From Amoebophrya sp. AT5.2 (taxonomy: Eukaryota > Sar > Dinophyceae > Syndiniales > Amoebophryaceae): a stretch of 36,882 bases of DNA. The stretch is from contig RXOD01003924.1 in assembly GCA_005223375.1 (NCBI GenBank), positions 1 to 36,882 on the forward strand. The letters are read 5' to 3'. The notes under the pieces are model-generated. The model ran no database searches. It saw nothing but the letters and a program-made list of their open reading frames with translations, and was not told the origin of the DNA. The translations under genes and the position numbers were made by a program. The stretch's first letter is position 1, and every line of letters begins with the position of its first letter. Below are positions 1 to 11,000 of this stretch, piece by piece.

Positions 1-369
1 TTACCATCTGGTCTCGCCATACTGAAGGAAATTCAGCTTCAGGAAACGACTACCGGCGGGGGAGCCACCGGCGCAGGGGGCGGGTCGGTGGCAGCAACAT
101 CAGCAAGCAGCAGCAAAAACCAGCTGGACTTTCTCGACCTCGAGCTGCAGGAAATTCTGGCGCACTCCGACCGAATACAGGGGCAGTTCGAGCTGCAGCC
201 GCAGCGCTTGAGCTTTCTGCACGGGCTGATTATCGCCCTGTACAATCACATCTGGCGGATGCGCGGACACCAAGGCGTCCCGTCCAACAAGCTCAGGGAG
301 CTTCAGCACTTGCTCATCAACTATTCGCTGGAGACCCTGCAGCAGTTCTTCGAGGAACCCGTGTCGTGA
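1..369 (+). CDS. 3' end of an unidentified protein gene (partial)
   Basis: The frame is open from the first base of the window to a TGA at 367-369, giving 122 residues with no start codon inside the window. The first 40 or so residues are Thr/Gly/Ala/Ser-rich and look like a linker. The rest, from about residue 40, is rich in Leu, Gln, Glu and His with regular hydrophobic spacing (for example LSFLHGLIIALYNHIWRMRG and LLINYSLETLQQFFEE), which suggests a helical, possibly coiled-coil C-terminal domain. I do not recognise the family. It could be the last exon of a larger gene upstream; no acceptor can be assigned because the frame is open to the edge. It lies on the same strand as all other genes here. 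That it is coding is moderately sure; its function is unknown. Confidence 0.6.
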   Translation, partial: LPSGLAILKEIQLQETTTGGGATGAGGGSVAATSASSSKNQLDFLDLELQEILAHSDRIQGQFELQPQRLSFLHGLIIALYNHIWRMRGHQGVPSNKLRELQHLLINYSLETLQQFFEEPVS

Positions 370-1821
370 TCATCCGGACATGATCCTCGAGGATCAGAAG
401 CGCGAGCACGAGAATAGCAGGACAAACCCAAAACCAAATCAATCAAATCAACCATGATCAGCCAGTGCTAGCTACCGCCATGCGGCAAGCGCGAGCTGAA
501 GCTCAGCCTCAGTGAAATTTCAACCCTATCAATCACAGCAGCAGACGCTGAAAGATGAAACCCTCTATCTATATTTTATCAAAAGTGAGCGAAAGAGTTC
601 GCATCAGCCCGTGCTTCTCGGGCAACGGCAACGCAGGTGGTATACATGGGGAGATTGGAGGTGGTAGGAGTAGGACACGGAGATTATACCATAAAAAAAT
701 TATAGCAAGAAGGGCTTTTTTCCAAAGCTACTTTTAAAGGACAAGCGAATGCACGAACAACTTGCTCCATTTTCATTTTATCGAATGAGCAAGAAACGAA
801 AGCAAAGCAAAGCTGGCGCTCGTGCCGTCGCGGGCAGGGGGAGTCCGAGTCGTGGCGAAAATGTTAGTTTCGCAGAGACTGGTTTTTCCCTTTCTCCTCT
901 GAGGAGCCAGCATGGACCACGGATCTCCAATGTAAACACGAAACCTGAAAGTTGCAGCACGAGGCTGCTAGTACAGCTGCTTAAAGTTAAAATATATAAC
1001 GCAATGGATCCAAGTACAAGGTAAGTACGTTCAGCGCATACAATCGTAAGTATAACAGTATTACTTCTTTATCATGATTGCATATCTATGTTCGCCGAGG
1101 TAGACGGTCGATCCTGACCTGGCTGCCCTGGTCATGGTCACGGTCTGTGTTGATGCCTTCTGAAGAAGTTCGTGATCGTTGTACAGATCATGTTCGCAGA
1201 TTTCGATTTTCGGTACTGCCTCTGGCCATGGCCAGTGATCAAAATATGAAATCATGCAATGAGATCTATGCTCCTCTTCAAGCCCCCGAGACACTCAAGC
1301 TCAACCAGCACACATCAAGACTCGTGATCAATTTCAATATCCAGCTGCATCTGCACGCACACCCTGTAGACGCCTGCTACGAACGTGTACATATTTTCAG
1401 CGCAGTCAAAGAAATAAATAAAATTTCGAACGGAAAGTCGGTCGCATTTTTTTAGCAGAGGACAGTGGCAAAGAACACGTCACCTCTTTCATCTCCAGAT
1501 CAAAAATTGTTCATTCGAATTTAGAGATCCCCCTAAACAATTTATTCGGAATTCGATCGCTTTCTAAAGACAAAGACAGTATCTATCTCTATGATCAACT
1601 CCGACTGTCTTGCTTTCCAGGCGCATTTGCAGATACTTACTGCTAAACCTTACCTTTACGTTTAGAGGCATTCCGCCACGACGCCTTACTTTACCAAGCA
1701 AACCCTTAAATCCTCCAGGAGCATTACTCAGCCGCACATACAGGTACTAGTGTTATATTTGACTTTCGTCAACGCAGGCAGTCATAGATAAAATAAAGAC
1801 CACATCAGTTAATAGCCCAGC
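370..1821. other. Intergenic spacer, no convincing gene
   Basis: The stretch holds only short open frames with no recognisable domain, the longest about 125 codons at 1078-1455 with a matching open frame on the other strand. A perfect consensus-like donor (AAG followed by GTAAGTAC) occurs at 1018-1028 with no partner exon that I can support. The last 100 bases are AT-rich and are likely the promoter or 5' untranslated region of the Hsp110 gene. I see nothing else here. Confidence 0.5.
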
Positions 1822-4800
1822 ATGGCTCTTCGCGGAAACACCACTGTTGGTATCGACATCGGTACCAGCACGTCCATCATCGCGTACGTCTGCAAGAACG
1901 GTGTCGACATCGTCCAGAATGAGGTTTCGCAGCGCCAGACTGCGACCGTGGTCGGCTTCAACGATCGCGAGCGGCTGCTCGGGGACTCGGCATCGACCGT
2001 GATGAAGTCGAACTTCCGCAACACGGTACGCAACTTCCGCCACATCATGGGACCCTCGGAAATCGTGGCCGAGCAGCTCACCCGGGAGCAATTCTGGCAG
2101 CTGGCGGAGAGTTGTGAGGACAGCGATGTTGACGGGGCGGTGGGCTACCGGGTCAACTACCGCGGAGAAGAAAAGGTGTACTCCGCCACGCAAATCATGG
2201 GTATGTTCCTCACGAAGATGAAGGACACCGCAGAAAACTGGTGCCAGAGCAAGGTACGAGAAAAGAAATTGAAGTTATTTTCACCTTGTTGGTGGCGCCA
2301 CGGACCCCGCCATTCATTGCTGTAAGATGACACCAGATCCAGTTGATCCAAGCGCTCGACTGAAAAAGTGTTTTAGATGATGCACGCTTTTGCTTTTCGA
2401 CATCGATGTGCCCGCGTTTATATTATTATTTTAGTTTCAGAATATTAAACAACTTGACTTCACGACCAGCATCAGGAGCAATGAAAGCCTCTGTCTTACC
2501 TTAAAAAGTTTAAATAATAGAGTACAACATTTTCTGATAACCTCCGAACTGTACTACATCTCTATCTTCTCCAAGAAGCAAACCGTATCCTCCCCAGGTG
2601 ATCGACGTGGTGATTTCCGTTCCTTCGTACTTCAATGACTTCCAGCGTCAGGCCATGCTTGACGCTGCCGCGATTGCCGGGCTGAACTGCCTCCGCCTGA
2701 TGAACGAGCACACGGCGACCGCGCTCGCTTACGGCATCTACCGCACCAAGGACTTCGACGTGGAGAAGCCGACCGTGACCGCGTTCGCGCACCTGGGGCA
2801 TTCCACGTTTTCCATCTCCATCTGTTCCTTCACGCAGGGCAAGCTAAACGTGCTCGCCGAGGTGAACGACGTGCAGTGCGCCGGGCGCGAGATGGAGAAG
2901 GTCTTGGTGGAGCATTTTGGAAACGAGTTCGGGAAGAAGTACGGCTGCGAGCCGCTGAACAGCAAGAAGGCGAAGCTGAAACTGGAGGACGCGGTGACGA
3001 AGTGCAAGAAAATCCTGTCCGCGAACGACGAGGCATCGGTCGGCATCGAGTGCCTGATGGAAGACGAGGACTTGAACAGCAAAGTCAGCCGGGAAAAGTT
3101 CGAGGAGCTCTGCGCGCCGCTGCAGCAGCGGGTGCGGGACGCGATCGCGAAGTGCCTGGCGGAGAGCGGCCTGGGCGGCATCGACGAAATCAACTTCGTG
3201 GAAATCATCGGCGGAGCCAGCCGCGTGCCCTGGTTCCAAAACATCGTGAAGGAAATGCTCGGTAGATGAAAATTATTATTTATGAATCGATCGATGGCTA
3301 AGACTATCTAAGTACTCAGATTTCACAATCAACCTCACTCAGAGCCACATCAAGCTCTGTCCTGTGTTTCTCCTAGCAGGTTTATTTTCTTGTCATTGCT
3401 TGTTCCTGATGTGATTCTGATTCGGTGAATCATTCCATTGTCACCCACGTGATGCACTAAGGGGGCAAAGATGTTGAATCATGATTGCAACAGGTAAGGA
3501 GCTTTCCAAGACGTTGAATGCGGACGAGTGTATTGCGCGGGGCTGCGCGTTGATGGCCGCCATTCTCTCCCCGGCGTACAAGGTGCGTGACTTCCAGGTC
3601 GAGGACAAGGTTCCCCACGGTGTCACCATCACTTGGATGGGCAGCAAGACCGACACCACCGAAGCAGACAAGGACGGGGACGAGCCAATGCAGGACGCGA
3701 ATGAGGCTGCGGTATTTACTTATCCGAACACTAAACGACTTCTTTCCCTTTCGACGTCTCTGTCTGTAGAATTTCGCGAAGACAAACCTGCGCAAACTTG
3801 AACTTCAACATGATCCACTTTAGAAAGTACAAGGACGTTTATTTCTGTCTTCAAGTTGCATTTTAATCCGACATCAAACGACCCAAACCACCCGCCCACA
3901 GGCGCCCGCCGAGCCTTCGCTGACGCAGAAGTCCATGGAGGTTTTCTCTGCTGCCAAGGACAAGATGAACCAGCGACGATACATCACGTGGTTTCGCAAC
4001 GGGCCCTTCGATCTGGGCGCTCAGTACAGCCACAACAGCCAGAAGATCGGGAACTACCAGATCCAGCTGGAGCCGCAGACCGAGAAGAAAAAGATCAAGA
4101 TCGAGGCGAAGATGTCCATTCACGGAATCTTCTCTGTCGATTCCGCTCACATCGTGGAGATCGAGGAATACGAGGAAGTGGTGAAGGAAAAGCGGGAAAT
4201 TGTCGAGCCGGAGCCGTCGGCTTCACCAGATGGAGACGCGCCGATGCCGGACGCAAATGGCGCGGAAAAGCAGGGAGAGAACGGCGCTGAGAGCAGCGAC
4301 AAGAAGGAAAGCGAAACGACGAGTGCAGAAGGAGGGGACGGAAAGAAAGATGATGCTGCGCCGGAAAAGAAAGAAGAGAAGAAGGAAGAGACGAAAAAGC
4401 CAAAATACGAATGGGTGGAAGTCAAAAAGCCGAAGAAGAGAACAAAGAGAATCGGACTGAGCGTAGTTCTATACTGTCTTTACGTTTACTTTCTGTTTTA
4501 TTTCAGTTCATATATTATGACCTCTGCCGCAGAATCCGAGGACCCGGTCGTGCTGATCCTTATCCTGTTTCTGAAAACTCAAATAAATTATGCCTTCATG
4601 TTAATGTTTCCCTCAAACAGGATCAAGGACTGTTGTCTAGCTTACAAAGTTTAGGCAGAAATCCAATAAACGATGCTTATTCACTCGATGTACTTGGAAA
4701 CTCAACCTCATCCGGATCAACACAGGTGTCTCCGAGTGGACAACCGGGAACGAGTGAGAAGGTACTCGATGGATTCAAGGACATTGAGAGCAAGCTGCAG

Positions 4801-6100
4801 ACCGACACGCGGGAGGTGGCGGAAAACAACAACCGACGAAACGACCTCGAATCCTACATCTACAGCATGCGGGAGAAAGTCACCTCGGACTCCGCACAGT
4901 GCAGAGAGTACTTCTTCCTATGTATGTTGGAGCCACAAGCTTGGCATCCAATTCCAACGAGCGATGTTGACAGTGGGTGGACAACTTAATCTTAAACTTA
5001 AACTTTTCTTTTAAATTACCAGGTACCTGCAGGCGGACGCACGCGCGGCCCTGGATACCGACTTGCAGAAGGCCGAAGACTGGTTGTATGACCACTTTGA
5101 CGCGTCCACCGTGGAACTGTGCGACAAACTCGCCGAACTGCAGGCAGTTGGTACTCACAAACACTACTTCTTTCTGACCGTAATGCTGCATGAACTACCC
5201 GTGTTTGTTTGCTCCTCGTGGAAGCCTCATTGCATTACTTCTGACTGCAAATGAAATATGAAAATGATATCTATGTGATCATCAAATCTTAAACTTAATA
5301 CAGGCAAGCCAGTGATGAAGCGGCACCAGGACCGAGAGGACGTGAAAAACTACCTGCCAAGCGTCAGCAAGGTCCTCGGAGACGTTCGCGCGCAGGCCAG
5401 CAACCCATCCGACGAGTACTACTCGCTCGCTCATGTTTTGATTTTGAAATTGCGTCGAACGTACTACAACATGCAGTTGTAGGACTACTATAGACATAGA
5501 GCATCTAGTAGATCGATCCCCCCAGCTGCACCTGCAGCTACGATATTCTGTAGTGTTGTAAAACTAAAAGCCGACTTCTTTGAGAAAATTATGAATCTCC
5601 CTCACGACAACTGTACAACTTACTTTTGATGACCTAGACCTCTACATCTACTATTACTTACATACAGTTTCGCCCACATCGCTTCCGAAAAGAAGCAGAA
5701 CCTGACTGCGGCCGCGGACCAGATTGAGTCCTGGGTCGCTTCCCAGCAGTCCGCGTTGAACGCCAAACCACTCCACGAGGAGGTGGACGCCGCGTTTACC
5801 GTTTCGGCCATCCAGGGGAAGCTGGCCGAGCTTACCAAGCAGTGCAAAGGGGTGATGTCCGAGCCGAAACCTGCACCGCCACCAGCTCCGGTCGCAGCAG
5901 AAGGGGAGCACGCCGCAGAGGCCGGTAGTACAGATACTTCCGCGGAGGGCGGCGCGGGAAAGGAAGCCACGACGGCTGGTGCCGAGGACGCAGCCATGGG
6001 AGAGGGAGACAGCACGGCGGCGGAAACCGGAGCGGAAGGAGCGAAAGATACCACTTCGGATGAGGCGAAGCCCGAGCCGGAATCCATGCAGGTGGACTAA
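1822..6100 (+). CDS. HSP110: Hsp110 / HSPA4-like Hsp70-superfamily co-chaperone, 8 exons
   Basis: Exons: 1822-2253, 2598-3261, 3494-3711, 3902-4462, 4726-4907, 5023-5150, 5304-5415, 5668-6100; 2730 nt, 909 aa. All introns are GT-AG and the phases match. Hsp110 proteins are nucleotide exchange factors and holdases for cytosolic Hsp70. The N-terminal actin-like ATPase domain (about 1-390) starts with GIDIGTST (Asp12). The beta substrate domain contains [10 protein letters not shown], the HSPA4-type signature, followed by a charged Glu/Lys-rich loop of about 90 residues, then the long alpha-helical domain ([25 protein letters not shown]) and a tail ending ESMQVD, close to the HSPA4 ending. Length and order fit Hsp110 rather than canonical Hsp70, which is about 640 aa. 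Oddities: where Hsc70 has Lys71 and Asp199 there are Arg73 and His209. The ATG has A at -3 and G at +4. A shorter paralogue follows downstream. Family is very sure; each splice site is well supported. Confidence 0.92.
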
Positions 6101-7988
6101 GCGAGGTCCTCGGATGACCGACTCCTAGATCTAGAACAAGTCGGAGAGAAGAAAAACTCAGTTCTTCGCTGAGATGCTGGAGGGTTGGATCGCTAAAATT
6201 TGCGGCACGACAGCACTTACTGGGGCGTTCGCGTTGCTGCTGGCGGTGCAGCTGTGGCTTTCGTTGGGCGTCGGAAGACGATGGGAAAGAAAAATAAACG
6301 ACGCAGCGAAACAGATTTGATAGAGTGAAAATTTCGTATTCAGAAAACATAAGAAGTCGGGTTTTTGAAAACTACTACATTGCAAACAAAGAATAGATGC
6401 GTGTCTTCTTCGTCGAAGATGACCGGTCTATGCCGCTGACTTCAGCCCTCTGGCTCCTTATCGACAGGGATTCTTTCTGAATGATCGACATCCGTTTTCC
6501 GAAATCCGTTTTCCGAAATCGCGCGCAAAGATGAAAGTGGAGCTTGAGGTGCATGAAGTAGCGCGGGCGCAGCAACAAGTCGTATACTGAAACCAGAACA
6601 AGCGAGCTATTAGGATTAGGATACAAGAACAAGGAAAATAAATTGGAATTCACATTGCGGTATTGCTTTTGCGACGCCGGACGCGACCAGGCGAACTTTC
6701 TTCCTTCGCTCCTACCGAACGGGGTTTCGCTGTCGCCGGGGTTCGTAAATACTGCTACGACTTCATCTTCCAGTTCCAAGCCGAGGTAGAATGGGGGGCA
6801 CTACTTGTTACGCTGTTAGTGCTACATCAACATCAACAGGTGGACGACCATGGCATACAAAATGTATTTTTTCACGGCTACGAAGGAACACCGCGTAGCG
6901 AACTTGCATTTGGACGTACACCACTGCTAAGTAGAACGAAACGACACTACACAAACATCAACATGCTTCTGAGCGCACTACACTGCGGGACCACAGGCCA
7001 CATCTCAACAGCTGGAGTCACCAGAGTCACGACTGAATCAATGCAATGTAGTCAGGCTGGAGCGCGTGGGCGTGGCGCGATGCTGCGAAGATGCTTCTTG
7101 ACCCTCGCGCTTTTCTTGTCGTGCTGTGCAGCAGAACTTGATTGATAGGGTTTCGAGCGGGTTGTGGTTGCTCTACGCGCTTCATCAGAAGCCCTTGAAT
7201 CTAAAGACATTTTCTTGGTTGGCGTACGACTTTCACTTTCAGAGAATTGCCTCCCCAAAAACCGAAGCGCCGCGCGTTTTTTACCTTGATCATTCGGGGA
7301 CGACACCCCCCGGATTCGATGAAGCAATTTGATTCGGAATAATCGCGTAATAAACAGGTAGCTGGCACATCATCTGATGCATGGTGCAGCTGCTTGAAAC
7401 GCGTCATGAAACAGACCCAATGTTCGCCCGTGCTGGCCTGCTGTTCCCCACCCCGTTCTTGTGCGTCCTCTCGTCGTGTGGCTGCGACACTTTTGCGGTC
7501 CGTGTTGGTTCGTTGAGTTTTATATTAATTTATAATACTTTGCGTGGTTCAGTTAAAAACTGCGCCCGCGCGCAACGGAGGAGACGCAGTCGGACACGGA
7601 CTGTTGCTTCGTCGTATTAAAGTTTGCGCTTTTTCCTATTCTCGAACTTTGTCTGAGTCACAAGAAATGCTGAAGCTGAACTCTCTGTCTTGACCTCGGA
7701 TCACTCTTCAAGATGAAGCCAGAAAAATCATTCTCTCGGATCAACATAGATATTGAGTACCTACCCTACGCATCTGCAAAATAAGCGCTGCAGCGCGGTG
7801 GCGGCGCCGCAGCGATTCGCTGATATTTATGGTTTGTTCTCATCAAGGGCTACCTCCGCCCAATTCATATTAATAAAAATGAAGATGGGGACAGCAAGGC
7901 AAGGACTAACCTAATATTTTCATTTAAATTGATATAATATAGTCACCGCTTGTATTGTTTGATATTTTCCTCGGCACTTCGCGCAAAA
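6101..7988. other. Spacer between the two Hsp110 paralogues
   Basis: It holds the 3' untranslated region of the first Hsp110 and the 5' region of the second. There is a 14-base tandem repeat (ATCCGTTTTCCGAA twice, about 6490-6517) and a GC-rich hairpin-prone patch near 7788-7820. A 21-codon reading frame at 7080-7145 would encode a signal-peptide-like sequence (Met-Leu-Arg-Arg, then a Leu/Phe/Ala core, then Cys-Cys-Ala-Ala), but it stops at once. A 68-codon frame without homology follows in another frame. No gene can be supported. Confidence 0.45.
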
Positions 7989-10900
7989 ATGGAGCACTCC
8001 ACGTTGACGAATCCGGTGCTGGGTATCGACATTGGGTCGAGCTCTTCGAAGGTGGCGTTTATTTCGGAGCGCGGCACCACGGTCGAGATCGTGCAGAATG
8101 AGGTAAATCTTCGACAGACGCCCACCGTCGTCGGCTTCACCCACAAGCAGCGGCTGGAGGGCGACGCCGCGCAGTCCTTGATCAAGAGCAACCTTAAGAA
8201 CAGCGTCCGGTACTTCAAGCACCTGCTTGGTAAGGATGTGCCGAGCGAGGTGTTCGAGCAGGAGCACTTCTGGAGCCTGTGCCCACTAACGAAGGCGACG
8301 TCGAGTCGGAACCCGGCGGGGGACAGCGGCAGCTCCATCGGGTTCGAGGTGTCCTACCTGGGCGACAAAAAAGAGTACTCCGTGATGCAGATTGTGGCTA
8401 TGCTCCTGGTGAAAATACGCAAAATCGCCATCAAATGGTGCAACTTCTTCGAAGAAGCGGACAACGCAGGGGGAGGAGAGCCGCCCGCGATGTCAAGTAC
8501 TTACTCTTACTTTTACTTCGACTATTATTTTACTAGTATTAGGTAATTTTACCCCGAGCCCGAGCTGCAAAAGATAATTTCCTTTCACCAATTAGTCGCG
8601 TCATGCTCCTGCTCGTCCCGAAGTTTCTTCAAATTTTCATCAGATGGTCTCACTGACAACAAGCGGCTCAACGTGGTGCTGTCTTGCCCAAGCTACTACG
8701 GTGACTGGGAACGCAAAGCTTTACTCGATGCCGCAAACTTGGCCGGTATGGACGTTCTGCGAATCATGACCGACGGAGCCGCCGCTGTTGTCAGCTACGG
8801 ACCATACCGGTACGCTTTGCATCCTCATCGCAATTTTCCGTTATGTAAGCCAATGATTTCGATTATACTTCGTCCGCCCTCGCATACGTAATTCGTCTCA
8901 GTTATACCGAGTTGCAAATTTTACGTTTTCCCAACCGACGACGTATTCTCACTCTCAGCGTTGACGAGCTTGCTCGCGACCCTATGCACGTCGCTTTTTG
9001 TGGTTGCGGCCATTCGACTTCTTTTGTCGCAGTCGCTCGTTTCACCAAGGAGGGGCTGCAGCTAGTCTCCGAGACGTGCGACACTTTTGGGGCGCGCGAC
9101 ATGGATCTGGTGTTGATGCAGTACTTCGCCGAGGAATTTCGCGCGAAGTACAAAAGCGCGGACGACCCTCTGCAGAATAAAAAGGCTTCCCTCAAGCTGG
9201 AGGAGGCTATCCAGAAGACGAAAAAGGTGTTGAGCAGCAACGATGAAGCCCCGATGAACGTGGAATGTCTCATCGAAGACTACGATCTCTCCGGCAAGAT
9301 CTCACGGGACAAGTTCGAAGAATTATGCGCGCCGTTGAGGAAACGTCTCGCGAAACTGATCGAGACCTGCGTGCAAAGAGCATGTACTTGTTTGTGTTTT
9401 AGTACTTCGCAGCTTGTACTAGTGCTACTTCTACTTCGCAGCTTGTAGTTCAGCAGGCCTCGATCTGCAGGTCTCGACGTGTCGCAGATCGATCTATACC
9501 GAGCTATACTAGTGTTAGTGACCACCCGAGTTATACTAGTGGTAGTGGCCAGCTACTACTAAGCCTTTAACGGCGTGCGTAGTTCGTATTTTGCACTAGC
9601 TGTCGAGGACATACAGCCCAGCCCCAAGCAGTCAGTGGGGTACGGCTTTGCCAGCCGATGGATGGCTGTGCGACGTGGTTATTCTATCCTTTGTCCGCCT
9701 GTCCGGTCGATCGATTTGAATCAGAACGAATCTACCGCATCAATAATCAAAAAGCAATGAAGTGAATTGGCGTAGTGGTCACGCACGACGCGGACCGCTC
9801 TGAACGGCCCCGAGCCAAGTAAGTACGGGGGCCTTCATTTTTCGCAGCCGAAAAAGATCCAATTGATGCGCAGCCTCTTATGTAGTTTTGACGGTCATGT
9901 TGAAGACAGAGCGAAGTACCTTTAGAACGATAGATCTGCTTTAGAACGATCGAGACCTGTTGAAATCGCTCGATCTGCAGGTCTCGACGTGTCGCAGATC
10001 GATTCGGTGGAGATAATAGGCGGCACCAGCCGCGTGCAGTGGGTGCAGCGCACCTGCGAGGAGTGCTTCCAGACGAAGACGCTGAGCCGCACGCTGAACG
10101 CGGACGAGGCCGTGGTGCGCGGCTGCGCGCTGCAAGCGGCCATTTTCTCTCCGATCTACCGCGTCCGCGACTACAACGTCTGGCTCTATTCGCAGCGCGG
10201 CGTCTCCATCTGCTGGGAAGGGGACGGGGGGAAGCGGCGCACACAGGAAGTCTTCCCCGCACAGTCCTCCCTGCACCTGACGAAAGTGTTGTCGTTGTAC
10301 CGCCCCTCAACCTTCAGCCTCACCGCGTTCTGCAGCGACAACCCGAATGCGACGCTGGGAACCTACACGGTGGAGGTGAAAAACCCAGAAAAGGCGAAGA
10401 TCCAGATAAAGGCGAAACTCGACCTCCACGGAATATTCTCCATCGAATCCGCAACACTCATACCAAAGTACTCGAACACTTTTGATGCCAGCTCGGTGGA
10501 TTTTACTTTTTTATAGTTTCAAGCAGGTCTTCGGCCTCGCAGGGAGGATGCTATGCGGGTAGGGGTTTTTCTTTTTGTGCACGGAAGCAGCACTCTTTAA
10601 CTTTATGAAAAAAATAAACAGCAATTCGTCCGCCCTGCCGCAAGTCCTTCCGCTGACGTTCAGCAACACCCCGGGATGTGATCCTACGCAGCTTGCGGCT
10701 CTACAGTCCGAGGAGCTCGCTTTCCAGGCCCAGGGGGCCACGATGAAGAGGCTGGAGGACCTACGCAACGACGTGGAGGCGGAGGTGTATCGCCAACGCT
10801 CGTTGCTTTCCTCCGGCGGCGGGCTCGTCGAGTTCACAAACGAGAAGGAACGCTCGGCACATTTGAACGAGCTACAAACCACGGAGGACTGGATCTACGA

Positions 10901-11000
10901 TAACCAGGACGACCTCACGGCGGCTGTCTTGCACGAAAAGTTGAACGCACTGCGGCCCAAGTTCGCGAAACTAGAGGAGCGAAAGACCAAACAAAAATAG
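7989..11000 (+). CDS. Short, diverged Hsp110/Hsp70-like paralogue, 5 exons
   Basis: Exons: 7989-8496, 8644-8809, 8959-9383, 9981-10467, 10622-11000; 1965 nt, 654 aa, all introns GT-AG with matching phases. The protein has the Hsp70-superfamily ATPase domain (GIDIGSSSS with Asp14; Lys77 at the Hsc70 Lys71 position; SVEIIGGTSRV; LNADEAVVRGCALQAAIFSP), the beta domain (LDLHGIFSIESA) and a short helical domain (TEDWIYDNQDD). The HSPA4-like order and wording group it with the neighbouring Hsp110. It lacks most of that protein's charged loop and C-terminal extension, so it is about 250 residues shorter. Gly240 replaces the Mg-coordinating Asp199 of Hsc70. Introns 2 and 3 have no counterpart in the upstream paralogue. 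Likely a nucleotide exchange factor or holdase with weak or no ATPase activity; that is inference. The ATG at 7989 precedes the ATPase domain by ten codons and is preceded by AAAA. Confidence 0.87.
9384..9980 (+). repeat. Long intron with duplicated 3' splice site and tandem repeats
   Basis: This is intron 3 of the second Hsp110 gene and, at 597 bases, the longest in the window. A 35-base segment is present twice without mismatch, at 9459-9493 and 9969-10003. The second copy contains the used acceptor (AG at 9979-9980) and the first 23 bases of exon 4; the first copy is an intact decoy acceptor 510 bases upstream. The intron also carries a 16-base repeat (9403-9418 and 9432-9447), a 14-base near repeat (9501-9514 and 9528-9541) and repeated TTTAGAACGAT units near 9920-9950. 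Confidence 0.9.

Noticed and set aside
1058..1300. Possible long inverted repeat in the first spacer
   Set aside because: Alignment of the segment with its own reverse complement gave only short chance matches, unlike the foldback at 12045-12192.
1078..1455. 125-codon + frame in the first spacer
   Set aside because: It has no recognisable composition or motif, is overlapped by a - strand frame of similar size, and no splice partner or homology is visible.
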